From a virus: 64,000 bases of DNA. The notes under the pieces are model-generated. The model saw nothing but the letters and a program-made list of their open reading frames with translations. It had not been told where the DNA came from and made no database searches. Shown here piece after piece: positions 56,795 to 64,000 of the stretch. The stretch covers positions 186,001-250,000 of the IMG/VR virus record IMGVR_UViG_3300022935_000005; one strand, 5' to 3'. Every line of letters starts with the position of its first letter. The stretch's first letter is position 1. The position numbers were made by a program, and so were the translations under genes.

Positions 56795-57610
56795 ATGCCC
56801 CGTAAGTCCCGCACTCTTCGTCTTCAGCAGGCTCAAGCCCTCGAGGCTGCGTGGGCAAAGTCTCCCTTCATCAACGACTACCGCCACCGGTTCATCCGTG
56901 ATATGATCGCTCGGCTCGAGCGTGATCGCGGTACATCCACCAAGCAGCGAAACTGGCTGGACACTCTCATCGAGGAGGGCGTCCCGGTTGTCGAGAACAA
57001 GAACCCCGAGCTCACGGCGCAGATTGATGCTGCCATTGCGGCTTTCGCCGCAGCTGGCACTTCCTACGACTGGGAGCACAACGTCCTCGTCGACATGCGA
57101 CCTCGAGTTCTTCTCGGTAAGTCGATGTCGGAAAAGCAGATGGGCCTTCTTACTCGGCTCTGCTTTGACGGCGAGCAGCTCGCGAAGGGTAACGTCTGGA
57201 CACCAGACGAAGAAACAATCGAACAACTCAAGAACGCCGTACGCCTCTACAAGGGTTACGCCGTGCAGTGGCGGGCAGAGCGCCCAGCGGTTTTCCGAGC
57301 TGTCACCGATGTCGAAAACTTCCTAAACCTGGGTGATCAGCTCAAAGCAGCCGCGGCCGATAAGCTCCTCAATGCTGTTTCTGGCAAGCTCAAGAAGGTC
57401 AATAAGCCTCGCTTCAAGACTGGAGACGTTGGCAAGAAAACCGTGACCAAATGGAACCCGTCCACCCACCGCCACGAAGCTGTTGAAACCCAGCGCCTTG
57501 TCTGCGTGAGTGATGTGTATGTCACTAAAGACGGGTTGATCGTCAATGACTGGCTACTCCCCACTGGTGAGTTCAAGACTATTGCTGCTGAGCAGGTGGC
57601 AAAGCGATGA
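56795..57610 (+). CDS. hypothetical protein, helix-repeat type
   Basis: A 271-residue protein starting MPRKSRTLRLQQAQ after AGGAG. STKQRNWLDTLIEEG and SEKQMGLLTRLC look like two copies of a helical unit, and the C-terminal ~70 residues form a beta-rich domain (FKTGDVGKKTVTKW). Higher G+C than its neighbours. Function unknown. Confidence 0.6.
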   Translation: MPRKSRTLRLQQAQALEAAWAKSPFINDYRHRFIRDMIARLERDRGTSTKQRNWLDTLIEEGVPVVENKNPELTAQIDAAIAAFAAAGTSYDWEHNVLVDMRPRVLLGKSMSEKQMGLLTRLCFDGEQLAKGNVWTPDEETIEQLKNAVRLYKGYAVQWRAERPAVFRAVTDVENFLNLGDQLKAAAADKLLNAVSGKLKKVNKPRFKTGDVGKKTVTKWNPSTHRHEAVETQRLVCVSDVYVTKDGLIVNDWLLPTGEFKTIAAEQVAKR

Positions 57611-57822
57611 ATAAAAGCCAGCTCAATTGGTATGTCGGCAAAGTTGTCTATGATCACGCGTACTTCAAGACTGGTCTTGTGATTCGTACTCCCGCTAGCT
57701 GGACAGATACTGATGGTCAAGACCATGCTTGGGATTTCGATATCTTGTACGAAGATGGTGAACTCGGGCAAGCTGATCTAGATGAGCTAGAGGTGGTAAA
57801 TGCCGAAACTCAAGAAGGGTGA
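57607..57822 (+). CDS. hypothetical small protein
   Basis: A 71-residue protein (MNKSQLNWYVGKVVYDHAYF) of SH3-like pattern with an acidic end. Four-base overlap with the preceding gene, 23-base overlap with the next. Function unknown. Confidence 0.55.
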   Translation: MNKSQLNWYVGKVVYDHAYFKTGLVIRTPASWTDTDGQDHAWDFDILYEDGELGQADLDELEVVNAETQEG

Positions 57823-58000
57823 TCTGGTCCGGCTTAAAGGCGATTGGACACCTGAAGATGAATACTACAAACCAATGCTCGTTGTTGGTACATTCACTCG
57901 AAACAAGAGAGAAGGACAATGGGTTGTGTGCTTACGAGGCGAAGAAACCATATCGTATACTGCGCTGATGCTGGATAAAGTAGGAGATGACAATGACTGA
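57800..58000 (+). CDS. small beta-barrel-like protein
   Basis: A 66-residue protein (MPKLKKGDLVRLKGDWTPE) with a typical KKGDLVRL start of SH3/KOW-like phage proteins. Function unknown. Confidence 0.55.
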   Translation: MPKLKKGDLVRLKGDWTPEDEYYKPMLVVGTFTRNKREGQWVVCLRGEETISYTALMLDKVGDDND

Positions 58001-58202
58001 CAAGTGGCCACAATGCTGGGACTGCGGCGACGAGTTCAATCCGAAGAGAAAAGCTCTTGGATACGAGCACTGCCTTAGCTGTGGAGACGATTACGCTCAG
58101 AAAGAGGCGATCAGAAAAAGTAAGTGCACGGCCCCAGCTTATAATAAAGGTAACTATGTGTACATCAGTTCTAAAGCTGACGCTAGAGATATTGGGAGGT
58201 AG
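57993..58202 (+). CDS. zinc-ribbon protein, PAYNKG family
   Basis: A 69-residue protein with CWDCGDEFN...HCLSCGDDY as zinc ribbon and APAYNKGNYVYIS...ADARDIGR at the C-terminus, a pattern common in T4- and T7-like phage proteins. ATG with TAGGAG six bases upstream is preferred over the earlier one. Confidence 0.65.
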   Translation: MTDKWPQCWDCGDEFNPKRKALGYEHCLSCGDDYAQKEAIRKSKCTAPAYNKGNYVYISSKADARDIGR

Positions 58203-58204
58203 AA

Positions 58205-58414
58205 ATGGGATTTGAAGTCGGTGATACAGTCATGTGGACAGACACAGAGTCACCCTACTCTAAGTGGTTCTATAGCCAGATAGGTGTAATTAAGAACATC
58301 ACCAACGGTCACTGTAGGGTAAACTGGCTCTTTCCAGTGAAGTATTACAACACATACGTAAAGTCTAGCGATTTTGGGTTAGTGCACTTTTCAAAGCCGC
58401 AGATGAAAAGCTAG
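58205..58414 (+). CDS. small beta-barrel-like protein
   Basis: A 69-residue protein (MGFEVGDTVMWTDTESPYS... GVIKNITNGHCRVNW) of KOW-like pattern. GGAGG lies upstream. Function unknown. Confidence 0.55.
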   Translation: MGFEVGDTVMWTDTESPYSKWFYSQIGVIKNITNGHCRVNWLFPVKYYNTYVKSSDFGLVHFSKPQMKS

Positions 58415-58445
58415 TACTTCGAAACTATTATTTTAAGGGGGCGTC

Positions 58446-58595
58446 ATGAAAACAAAGAACCAGAAAAAGTTGTTTAAGACACGGAACTGGCTTGCTGTCA
58501 CCGCGCACTTTAAGACCGGTGCTGGTCATCATGGCGACAAGAACAAGTACAGCCGTAAGAAGAAGCATAAGAAATCACTAGCAGGAGATGAATAA
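58446..58595 (+). CDS. small basic phage protein
   Basis: A 49-residue basic protein (NWLAVTAHFKTGAGHHGDK) and a Lys-rich end (YSRKKKHKK). It resembles the 'LAVHAHLRNGAG' family found in many lytic phages, function unknown. Next ATG overlaps directly after the stop. Confidence 0.6.
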   Translation: MKTKNQKKLFKTRNWLAVTAHFKTGAGHHGDKNKYSRKKKHKKSLAGDE

Positions 58596-58787
58596 ATGTA
58601 CGTTACTGAAATCATACGTATTGAGTCTTGTCGGTCCATTGGACCTATTTTTTTCTCTGGAGAACTTGCGTCATCGCAGTTTAGGGAAGTAAGTGATGCT
58701 CGAAAAGCCGCTAGAGACTGGTGCGAAAAGAATAGTGTTGATATGGATACGATCAAGATCGTCAGTAGCATCGTGGGGTGCTTATGA
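58596..58787 (+). CDS. hypothetical protein
   Basis: A 63-residue protein (MYVTEIIRIESCRSIGPIFF) that begins at the base after the previous stop. Contains a helix with SDARKAARDWCEKN. Function unknown. Confidence 0.5.
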   Translation: MYVTEIIRIESCRSIGPIFFSGELASSQFREVSDARKAARDWCEKNSVDMDTIKIVSSIVGCL

Positions 58788-58936
58788 TCGAACTGATACC
58801 TGTCGTAGCAATCACCGCTCTCGTTTACATCATAGCTCGTACTGTTAGTTACGCTGAAGCAAGTCACAAAGCTGCGCAAAAAGAAAAGCTGGAACAAGAG
58901 CGAAAAAAGCGAATCGCTGAGCTTTACGGAAGATAA
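58784..58936 (+). CDS. small membrane protein
   Basis: A 50-residue protein with an N-terminal helix (LIPVVAITALVYIIA) and a charged helical tail. Four-base overlap with the previous gene; its stop overlaps the start of the next promoter motif. Function unknown. Confidence 0.5.
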   Translation: MIELIPVVAITALVYIIARTVSYAEASHKAAQKEKLEQERKKRIAELYGR

Positions 58937-58938
58937 TC

Positions 58939-58968
58939 GTGCAAGCACAGGTCAAACTGTTGTATAAT
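58939..58968 (+). promoter_or_regulatory. promoter, AATCGTGCAA class
   Basis: GTGCAA at 58939-58944 in AATCGTGCAA, 18-base spacer, TATAAT at 58963-58968. ATGTTGGT follows, as in the other members, then AAGGAGG. Confidence 0.72.
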
Positions 58969-58991
58969 ATAAATGTTGGTAAGGAGGTCAA

Positions 58992-59132
58992 TTGGAAAAC
59001 TTGACGAACATTGAGAACTGGATTATCGTTGGAAAAGCAATGATTCAGATCACTTACAACTTTTGGCCCTGTGTTGCTCTGTTCATGGGGTATTGTGTGT
59101 ACGAAACTTTTTTTATGAAGGAAGAGCGATAA
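58992..59132 (+). CDS. small membrane protein
   Basis: A 46-residue protein with TTG start and AAGGAGG five bases upstream. A hydrophobic helix (NFWPCVALFMGYCVYETFF) is followed by a short charged end. The next gene's start overlaps its stop. Confidence 0.55.
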   Translation: MENLTNIENWIIVGKAMIQITYNFWPCVALFMGYCVYETFFMKEER

Positions 59133-59587
59133 TGAAGTACGAGACTTTGGTAAAGAAACTTAAGAAACGACTTGGTGAAGACATCGATATTCAAGTTGGT
59201 GAATACAAGGATTTCCTTGTCTACGGGGGTAGAGTCCTCTCTTGGCGGAAGGACATCGATGGTCAAGTCCGAGGGTTTCACACAAAAGGCGTCGGCCAGG
59301 AGTCTTGTCCACACACTGATTATTATCCGGGAACGTGGTGGGATAACGCAACACAGATGATCGACAGCGTCTGCCCACCACCTCCGAAGTTTGTTCCAGG
59401 ACAGTACGTCCGATTCAAAGACAACAAGCGAAATCAACGCGCAGGTCTAGTCGGTAAGTCAGACTTGGTGGTTGAAGCTAAAAGTAAGTATTCAGTCACT
59501 TTGATGAATATGTCTACTAGCACCCATCCAGTCTGGGGTCAGCAAACAATCGTTTTCAATGAAAGAGATCTAGAGCTAGTAAGCTAG
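59132..59587 (+). CDS. hypothetical protein
   Basis: A 151-residue protein with two parts: an N-terminal alpha/beta domain (MKYETLVKKLKKRLGEDID, PHTDYYPGTWWDN) and a C-terminal SH3-like part (KFVPGQYVRFKDNK). I use the ATG that overlaps the previous stop. Unknown function. Confidence 0.58.
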   Translation: MKYETLVKKLKKRLGEDIDIQVGEYKDFLVYGGRVLSWRKDIDGQVRGFHTKGVGQESCPHTDYYPGTWWDNATQMIDSVCPPPPKFVPGQYVRFKDNKRNQRAGLVGKSDLVVEAKSKYSVTLMNMSTSTHPVWGQQTIVFNERDLELVS

Positions 59588-59598
59588 AAGGGAAAATA

Positions 59599-59964
59599 AT
59601 GGCCTTCGCGGTTAAGAACAACAAGGGTGATATCGACAAACGGAAGACAAACACTCTTGCGAAACAACTAGAAAAGTCTTGCAAGAATATTAATAAGACA
59701 GTCTTGAAAGAGGTTACTACATTCAAGAAGATGGCCGAAGAGTTCGAGGTTGATGATTCTTTCTGGCGTGCGGCAGCTCACCGAGCGATGCTTACGCTAC
59801 ACAAAGACAATATGGATGTCTGGCTGTCTGCCGAGTTTGGTGATCTCTTTGGTAATGCAGATTTGCATAATCCAACCAACATTAACAGCTGGGTCGACAT
59901 CGAGAGGCTAGAAAGCGCTCGACAGAAATGGGAAGAAAAACAAAAGAAGAAGGAGAACAAATGA
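59599..59964 (+). CDS. hypothetical helical protein
   Basis: A 121-residue protein: an N-terminal basic helix (DKRKTNTLAKQLEKSCKN) and a C-terminal Lys/Glu-rich tail. AAGGGAAAA precedes the ATG. Function unknown. Confidence 0.55.
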   Translation: MAFAVKNNKGDIDKRKTNTLAKQLEKSCKNINKTVLKEVTTFKKMAEEFEVDDSFWRAAAHRAMLTLHKDNMDVWLSAEFGDLFGNADLHNPTNINSWVDIERLESARQKWEEKQKKKENK

Positions 59965-60323
59965 AGAAGTATCACACGTATTTTTTTGATATCGATGGAA
60001 CGATTTTCGTATATCGAAAGTTTGAGACATACGGAGATTCGCCTGCGGTGCTGACCCCAGGAGCCCTTGAGAAGCTTCGAGAGATCAAGGATGCTGGTCA
60101 CACCATCATTCTTACTACAGCCCGGCCAGAAGAGCTCCGCGACCTTACAGTGGTAGAGTTGAGAGGTGCCGGAGTTCCTTACGACCAGCTGGTAATGGGA
60201 CTAGCTCGAGGGCCCCGCCATCTTGTGAATGATATGTCGCCGAATGAACCGGGTGAGAGGGCCACTGGCTGGAACCTAACCAGAGATGAAGGTCTTGAAA
60301 AAATTGAAGTTGTTAGAGTCTAA
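59961..60323 (+). CDS. HAD-superfamily phosphatase
   Basis: A 120-residue short HAD hydrolase: YFFDIDGTIF (catalytic Asp pair), IILTTARPEELR (motif II) and a C-terminal LVNDMSPNE (motif IV-like). No tag. Third HAD enzyme in the window. The next gene is on the other strand and overlaps by four bases. Confidence 0.78.
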   Translation: MKKYHTYFFDIDGTIFVYRKFETYGDSPAVLTPGALEKLREIKDAGHTIILTTARPEELRDLTVVELRGAGVPYDQLVMGLARGPRHLVNDMSPNEPGERATGWNLTRDEGLEKIEVVRV

Positions 60324-61282
60324 CTGCTGACCACGTAGCCGACTTCAACTAGAGCACCGCCACTGGGTATGACTGTGAAAAGCACAGTGTTAGTTGCGAC
60401 GTCGAACGTCCAATCAAGATATTCTGACCCGTCGACAAATACTCTTATTGTCTGTTCTATCGGAGTGTATGACAACGTGATGGATTCATAGGGTTCTATT
60501 TGATCGGTCGCCGCACTGACTCCGGGGGTCCAGTCTTCAGAACATATATCAACGATCGTACCGAACATCAGGTTAGTTGCATCCATGTATCGTACACCAA
60601 CGTCTGAGCTCCCTACGGGAACCTCACACACTGACTGGTCTTCTTCTTGCATAACAATGCTTGCAAGAAAAACGTTCCCGAACCGTCTAGAGGTATACCA
60701 CATCACAAACTCATTAGCTGTAGCGAATGTAGTGCTTTGATCATCTTCATCGCTAACGAAAACAACGAGAAGCGCAGCATCATGTCTCATCCAAGACGCA
60801 GCGTATGGATTATATTGCATATAGTGATATAACGCGTCAAAACCCTCTTCGTCAGCTCCCGTGCCCATCGCCGCGTACATGTCCTCTGCGTCAGTTATTG
60901 TATCACCCGGTACCAGAGGGAACTGCTGTTCCACCTCTGCTTCTTCCGGGTCTGTTGGTATCATTATCAACCGCCAACCAGTTGGGGGTAAAGATAGCAT
61001 CATTTGCTCAATGCCTACCAACAATCGATCTTGGAATTGCTGCATTGATCCGCTAGTATCAATAACCCATATGATATCGACACCATCGACAGCAGAAACC
61101 TGTACAAATGAATCAATCCAAATGTCTGCTTCCTCGATCGGTGTCTCGACTTCGACTGGCACTTCGACGACGACTTCGACTTCGACTGGTACTTCAACAA
61201 CTTTTTCGTATACTAGAGTCTGATCAGAGCCACAGCCGGCGAGCAGTGATATTGATAGGATGATGTGTGGGAAGAGCTTCAT
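60320..61282 (-). CDS. VWA-domain lipoprotein
   Basis: A 320-residue lipoprotein with signal peptide ending LLAGCGSD. The N-terminal mature part has repeated VEVPVEVE units, probably a spacer. VDIIWVIDTSGSMQQF is a VWA MIDAS motif, with FVSDEDDQST as a later part of the site. Sits in the opposite orientation to its neighbours. Envelope-exposed; role unknown. Confidence 0.7.
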   Translation of the reverse strand: MKLFPHIILSISLLAGCGSDQTLVYEKVVEVPVEVEVVVEVPVEVETPIEEADIWIDSFVQVSAVDGVDIIWVIDTSGSMQQFQDRLLVGIEQMMLSLPPTGWRLIMIPTDPEEAEVEQQFPLVPGDTITDAEDMYAAMGTGADEEGFDALYHYMQYNPYAASWMRHDAALLVVFVSDEDDQSTTFATANEFVMWYTSRRFGNVFLASIVMQEEDQSVCEVPVGSSDVGVRYMDATNLMFGTIVDICSEDWTPGVSAATDQIEPYESITLSYTPIEQTIRVFVDGSEYLDWTFDVATNTVLFTVIPSGGALVEVGYVVSS

Positions 61283-61374
61283 TGTGGTCCCTTATTTGTA
61301 ACTATACAGAAGAGAGCTATTTGTGTTTACCTAACACTCAAAGGCGTATATTTATATCTGCAAGGAGTTTGACT

Positions 61375-61764
61375 ATGAAAATAACAGAAAGCAACATCAG
61401 AAAGATAATCAGAGAAGAGCTCTCCTCACTTATGGAGCAGGACGAGGCGAAGCCAAAGAAGCTCGATGATCTTGACTTTAAGTCTGATGACCGAATGGAG
61501 TATGAGAGATGGGCTCGTTCTGCTGGTCACGTTTCTCCTGAAGTCCAATCAACTCTAGTTTCGTATTTCTTAAACCAAAATCTACAGAATGCTCATGACT
61601 TGCACCAGAGGCTCTGTGACGAACTCGGTTTAGACCATGATGCAGTGATGGCGGCTATGGAAAACCGACTAGAAAAAGAAGAAGATCCAGCTGCAGAGGA
61701 ATCTGCTCGAGAGCTCGATCTAGCACGCGTCGCAGAAGCAGTATCTGCAATCTCTAAGCTGTAA
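61375..61764 (+). CDS. tagged protein, MKITK class
   Basis: A 129-residue protein with a divergent tag MKITESNIRKIIREELSSLME (I-R-E, L-M-E). Remaining part acidic and helical (VSPEVQSTLVSYFLNQNLQ). It lies 5 kb from the main array. AAGGAG precedes the ATG; the upstream-open frame is not used. Confidence 0.62.
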   Translation: MKITESNIRKIIREELSSLMEQDEAKPKKLDDLDFKSDDRMEYERWARSAGHVSPEVQSTLVSYFLNQNLQNAHDLHQRLCDELGLDHDAVMAAMENRLEKEEDPAAEESARELDLARVAEAVSAISKL

Positions 61765-61821
61765 CATCTCATCAGGTTCCTGAAGAAAGAATACTTATAG
61801 AGTAAGGAACTGGAGATAGCG

Positions 61822-62118
61822 ATGAAAATTGAAGAGCTTGCGCCCGGAATGCTACTCAAGCCGATCCCGGGTTATGTCTGGGTAGAAATACCGTGGAAGG
61901 GCAGCTCTGGTAAAGTGGTCGGGTCGTACATCAAGGTTTGTACCGATAGGTATAACCCTGCTCCAGAAGAGATGGTTCGTTGCGAAAGAGTCTTGTACCT
62001 CGGAGATTCAAGCTTAACAGGTGTTATGCCCACTCCCGGTAAGCAGGTAGTCCTTGCATGGGGATCAAAAATGACGATCGATCCGACGAGCTGGCGTTTC
62101 ATCTGTCAAGTTACCTAA
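61822..62118 (+). CDS. hypothetical protein
   Basis: A 98-residue beta-rich protein (MKIEELAPGMLLKPIPGYV). Compare the SH3-like proteins. GGAG about 10 bases upstream. Function unknown. Confidence 0.55.
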   Translation: MKIEELAPGMLLKPIPGYVWVEIPWKGSSGKVVGSYIKVCTDRYNPAPEEMVRCERVLYLGDSSLTGVMPTPGKQVVLAWGSKMTIDPTSWRFICQVT

Positions 62119-62200
62119 AATTGTACATTGATTGTACAGAAGCATATTTCCCTATAGAATAAATGGTGTACAGTATTACTCGGTGGGAAATATTACTCAG

Positions 62201-62473
62201 ATGAAGAATATAGACATTAAACTTAGCTCTGGTGAAGGCGCGATAGTGTTTCGCGGTGAAGGAGTGGAGTTCTATTATCCAGATGGCGGGCCCATCGATC
62301 TTCGAGAAACGTTTGAGTTTTTAACTTTCGCGCTTATGAAGCACGAGTGGTTAGCTGAGTGGTACGAGTATCTCGCATCTGCCGAAGCGCTTAGAGACCT
62401 TGCTGGTGAAAATGATAAGCCGCATCTTAGGTTGATAGTTGGAGGAAAATCAGACGATGAAATTGAGTCATAG
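62201..62473 (+). CDS. hypothetical protein
   Basis: A 90-residue protein (MKNIDIKLSSGEGAIVFRG). I use the ATG downstream of a possible promoter (TTGTAC at ~62134, TATAGA box at ~62153); an in-frame TTG at 62132 would be inside it. Start uncertain. Confidence 0.45.
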   Translation: MKNIDIKLSSGEGAIVFRGEGVEFYYPDGGPIDLRETFEFLTFALMKHEWLAEWYEYLASAEALRDLAGENDKPHLRLIVGGKSDDEIES

Positions 62474-62675
62474 CACACAGAGAGCTATCGTTCTTGCTAC
62501 TTTTGTAGCTGGACTTTTAGTTATACTATACCCATTCTTAGAAGGTGTCGTCCTCGCTCCTTCTTCACAAGAGTTTCTTGCAAAACCAACGCAAGCTCCT
62601 GAAGAAAACCCAGCCTTCACCCCATTATATCCTGAGGGCTCTGGAGAGAGGGTTCCAGCAATTGGAAAACAGTAA
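62457..62675 (+). CDS. membrane-anchored small protein
   Basis: A 72-residue protein with GGAGGAAAA upstream. One membrane helix (IVLATFVAGLLVILYPFLEG) and a Pro/Glu-rich extracytoplasmic part (KPTQAPEENPAFTPLYPE). It overlaps the next gene by 14 bases. Confidence 0.55.
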   Translation: MKLSHSTQRAIVLATFVAGLLVILYPFLEGVVLAPSSQEFLAKPTQAPEENPAFTPLYPEGSGERVPAIGKQ

Positions 62676-63174
62676 CATCAAGATTGCTTTTTATAAAGGG
62701 AGCCACGACAGTCGTCTTCATCAGTTCATAAAGTGGTACACGAAAAGCAAATACAGCCACGCTGAGTTGGTACTACCTGATGGGAAAACGTGGGTCAGTA
62801 TTAGTCCTTTCCTTTCATCTACGGTAGAGACCAGGATCGTCGATCATCCAAACCCAGAAAATTGGGACTACCTGACTCTTAAGTTACACTGGCGCGAGCC
62901 TGTGAGGAAATACCAGCTTGAACAATTAGGGAAGTTCATAGGAATGACCGAAGGTTCTGGGTATGACTGGGTTGGAATGATTCTTTCTCAGCTTTGTCCG
63001 TTTGTAATAAAGCACAAAAAGAAGTGGTATTGCTCAGAGTGGATTGCATATGCATTGGTACATTCTAGGATCGTGATGTGGGACGATATAAAGCTATATA
63101 GGACACCTGATCTTCACCCTGGAAAGCTGTATAACATCCTGAGTAGTATTGACGAAAATGCGATGTACAAATAG
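62662..63174 (+). CDS. NlpC/P60-like or permuted papain-fold hydrolase
   Basis: A 170-residue TTG-start protein behind GGAGAGAGGG. IKIAFYKGSHDSR, WYTKSKYSHAELV (His) and KKWYCSEWIAYAL (Cys) fit the permuted papain-like YiiX/NlpC fold. It may act on peptide, lipid or peptidoglycan bonds. No signal peptide. I reject the longer upstream frame. Confidence 0.62.
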   Translation: MENSNIKIAFYKGSHDSRLHQFIKWYTKSKYSHAELVLPDGKTWVSISPFLSSTVETRIVDHPNPENWDYLTLKLHWREPVRKYQLEQLGKFIGMTEGSGYDWVGMILSQLCPFVIKHKKKWYCSEWIAYALVHSRIVMWDDIKLYRTPDLHPGKLYNILSSIDENAMYK

Positions 63175-63250
63175 ACAGCTTTTCTTATATTGACACATCA
63201 AATAATTTAGCGACTCAGGAACACGCTAACGAAGTCAAGGAGATGAAATA

Positions 63251-63688
63251 ATGAGTCAAGTTGTAGAGAATGGTAACACGATTGCCGTAAATTATGTTGG
63301 TACCCTCGAGGACGGTTCAGAGTTTGATAACTCATATGAGCGTGGAGAGCCGATCGGCTTTGAAGTCGGGGGAGCGCAGGTGATCAAAGGTTTCAGCAAT
63401 GCCGTCTTGGGTATGCAGGTCGGTGAGAAGAAATCTGTTACCATTGCACCTGAAGACGCCTACGGTGAACGTCAACTTGAGGCAGTACAAGTATTTCCTC
63501 GTGAAGCTTTTCCTGAAGATATGGAGCTAGCTCCAGGGATGCAAGTTACCGGGGCTGGACCCGAGGGGCAAGAGTTCCCTGCAATTGTTACAGCTATCGC
63601 ATTCAATGGTGTTATTCTTGATATGAACCACCCTCTTGCTGGTAGAACCTTAAACTTCGATATCGAAGTTGTAAGTATTGAGCAGTAA
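63251..63688 (+). CDS. FKBP-type peptidyl-prolyl isomerase, SlyD-like
   Basis: A 145-residue protein. VNYVGTLEDGSEFDNS, VIKGFSNAVLGMQVGEKK and NHPLAGRTLNFDIEVVS are FKBP/SlyD signatures, and IAPEDAYGE leads to the IF domain. There is no His-rich tail. AAGGAG before the ATG. It folds proteins at proline bonds; rare in phages. Confidence 0.87.
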   Translation: MSQVVENGNTIAVNYVGTLEDGSEFDNSYERGEPIGFEVGGAQVIKGFSNAVLGMQVGEKKSVTIAPEDAYGERQLEAVQVFPREAFPEDMELAPGMQVTGAGPEGQEFPAIVTAIAFNGVILDMNHPLAGRTLNFDIEVVSIEQ

Positions 63689-63690
63689 AC

Positions 63691-63719
63691 TTGTACAATC
63701 AGAAGTGCTCTGATAATAT
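63691..63719 (+). promoter_or_regulatory. promoter, TTGTAC class
   Basis: TTGTAC at 63691-63696, 17-base spacer, TAATAT at 63714-63719, upstream of the repetitive lipoprotein. Confidence 0.5.
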
Positions 63720-63777
63720 CTGATGGATTCACAGGTTGTGAACATCTTTATTGTTTAAAAAGAAAGGAGGAAAATCA

Positions 63778-64000
63778 ATGAAGAACATTATTTTGACGCT
63801 GCTCGCCGGAGTTGCTATCTATGGTTTTGGTGGATTCATGGTCGGTTGCGGTGATGGTGAAGATGAGACTGTAGAGACTGGAACTGAAGCAGAGACTGAT
63901 GCTGGAACTGAAGCAGAAGCAGAAGCAGAAGCTGGAACTGAAGCAGAAGCTGGAACTGAAGCAGAAGCTGGAACTGAAGCAGAAGCTGGAACTGAAGCAG
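63778..64000 (+). CDS. repetitive lipoprotein (cut by window end)
   Basis: The start of a lipoprotein: AAAGGAGG site, hydrophobic signal ending MVGCGDG, then an acidic tract dominated by units of G-T-E-A-E-A. The repeats continue to the last base, so full length is unknown. Sequence of this type often marks a disordered spacer at the cell surface. Confidence 0.65.
   Translation, partial: MKNIILTLLAGVAIYGFGGFMVGCGDGEDETVETGTEAETDAGTEAEAEAEAGTEAEAGTEAEAGTEAEAGTEA
63897..64000 (+). repeat. tandem repeat in lipoprotein
   Basis: Near-perfect repeats of GCTGGAACTGAAGCAGAA (18 bases, six codons) with a shorter GCAGAA variant. The run reaches the window edge. Such an array can expand and contract by slippage. 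Confidence 0.75.

Noticed and set aside
1-64000. CRISPR array, insertion sequence or integrase with att sites
   Set aside because: I saw no spacer-repeat array, no transposase and no integrase; the repeats present are gene-start modules, tRNA copies and intron cores.

Overview
The window reads as part of the genome of a large tailed phage (Caudoviricetes) of an aquatic, probably Gram-negative, host. Genes are densely packed, many short, mostly on the + strand and often joined by 4-base ATGA/GTGA overlaps. There are LamG and other virion-type structural proteins, ten tRNA genes, a tmRNA, and phage-style enzymes (peptide deformylase, ClpP, thymidine kinase, thermonuclease, TilS, DnaJ). No terminase, portal, capsid or polymerase gene lies in the window, so the family cannot be fixed. 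Host proteobacteria are suggested by lipoprotein signal peptides and a DUF2312/GapR-like protein; this is inference.

Layout. 1-5.3 kb: small genes, peptide deformylase, ClpP, a Pyr_excise-like protein and a tubulin/FtsZ homologue. 5.2-7.5 kb (minus strand): HD hydrolase, two virion-type proteins, a cysteine-cluster protein and a tmRNA. 7.6-19.6 kb: a long + strand operon of enzymes, most carrying a short amphipathic N-terminal peptide of the type LLREYIRELLxE. 19.7-24.3 kb: lipoproteins, cysteine synthase, a DUF192/metallopeptidase fusion. 24.3-29.4 kb: RNA region with tRNA(CAU)+tilS, a SpoU methyltransferase, nine more tRNAs (three split by group I introns) and two candidate structured RNAs. 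29.4-34.9 kb: host-like cargo (MgtC, deaminase, ATP-dependent PEP carboxykinase, a ZorAB/MotAB-like motor pair, thymidine kinase). 34.9-42.3 kb: a LamG fibre protein (minus), an RNA-ligase/nucleotidylyltransferase fusion, an IMPDH-like enzyme and a multidomain tagged protein. 42.3-47.9 kb: small genes, DnaJ, an OmpA-VWA protein. 47.9-51.3 kb: a visibly GC-rich island with a sulfotransferase. 51.6-56.7 kb: a fatty-acid-hydroxylase-like gene and then an array of ten genes starting with a second peptide type, MKITKxQLRRIIKEE, ending in a zeta-like kinase. 56.8-64 kb: small early-type genes, a VWA lipoprotein (minus), an FKBP isomerase and a repetitive lipoprotein cut by the window end.

Most interesting idea: about 25 proteins share one of two short amphipathic helices that contain (L/I)-x-E motifs, the cleavage consensus of the T4 prohead protease gp21. 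I infer a modular head-targeting and cleavage tag that loads a wide set of enzymes into the capsid, as T4 does with its internal proteins and Alt. In the Ntn-hydrolase at 7.6 kb, cleavage after such a motif would expose exactly the Cys expected to be its N-terminal nucleophile. The region also has a recurrent promoter (AATCGTGCAA or TTGTAAAC, 16-18 bp, TATAAT), often followed by a leader hairpin.
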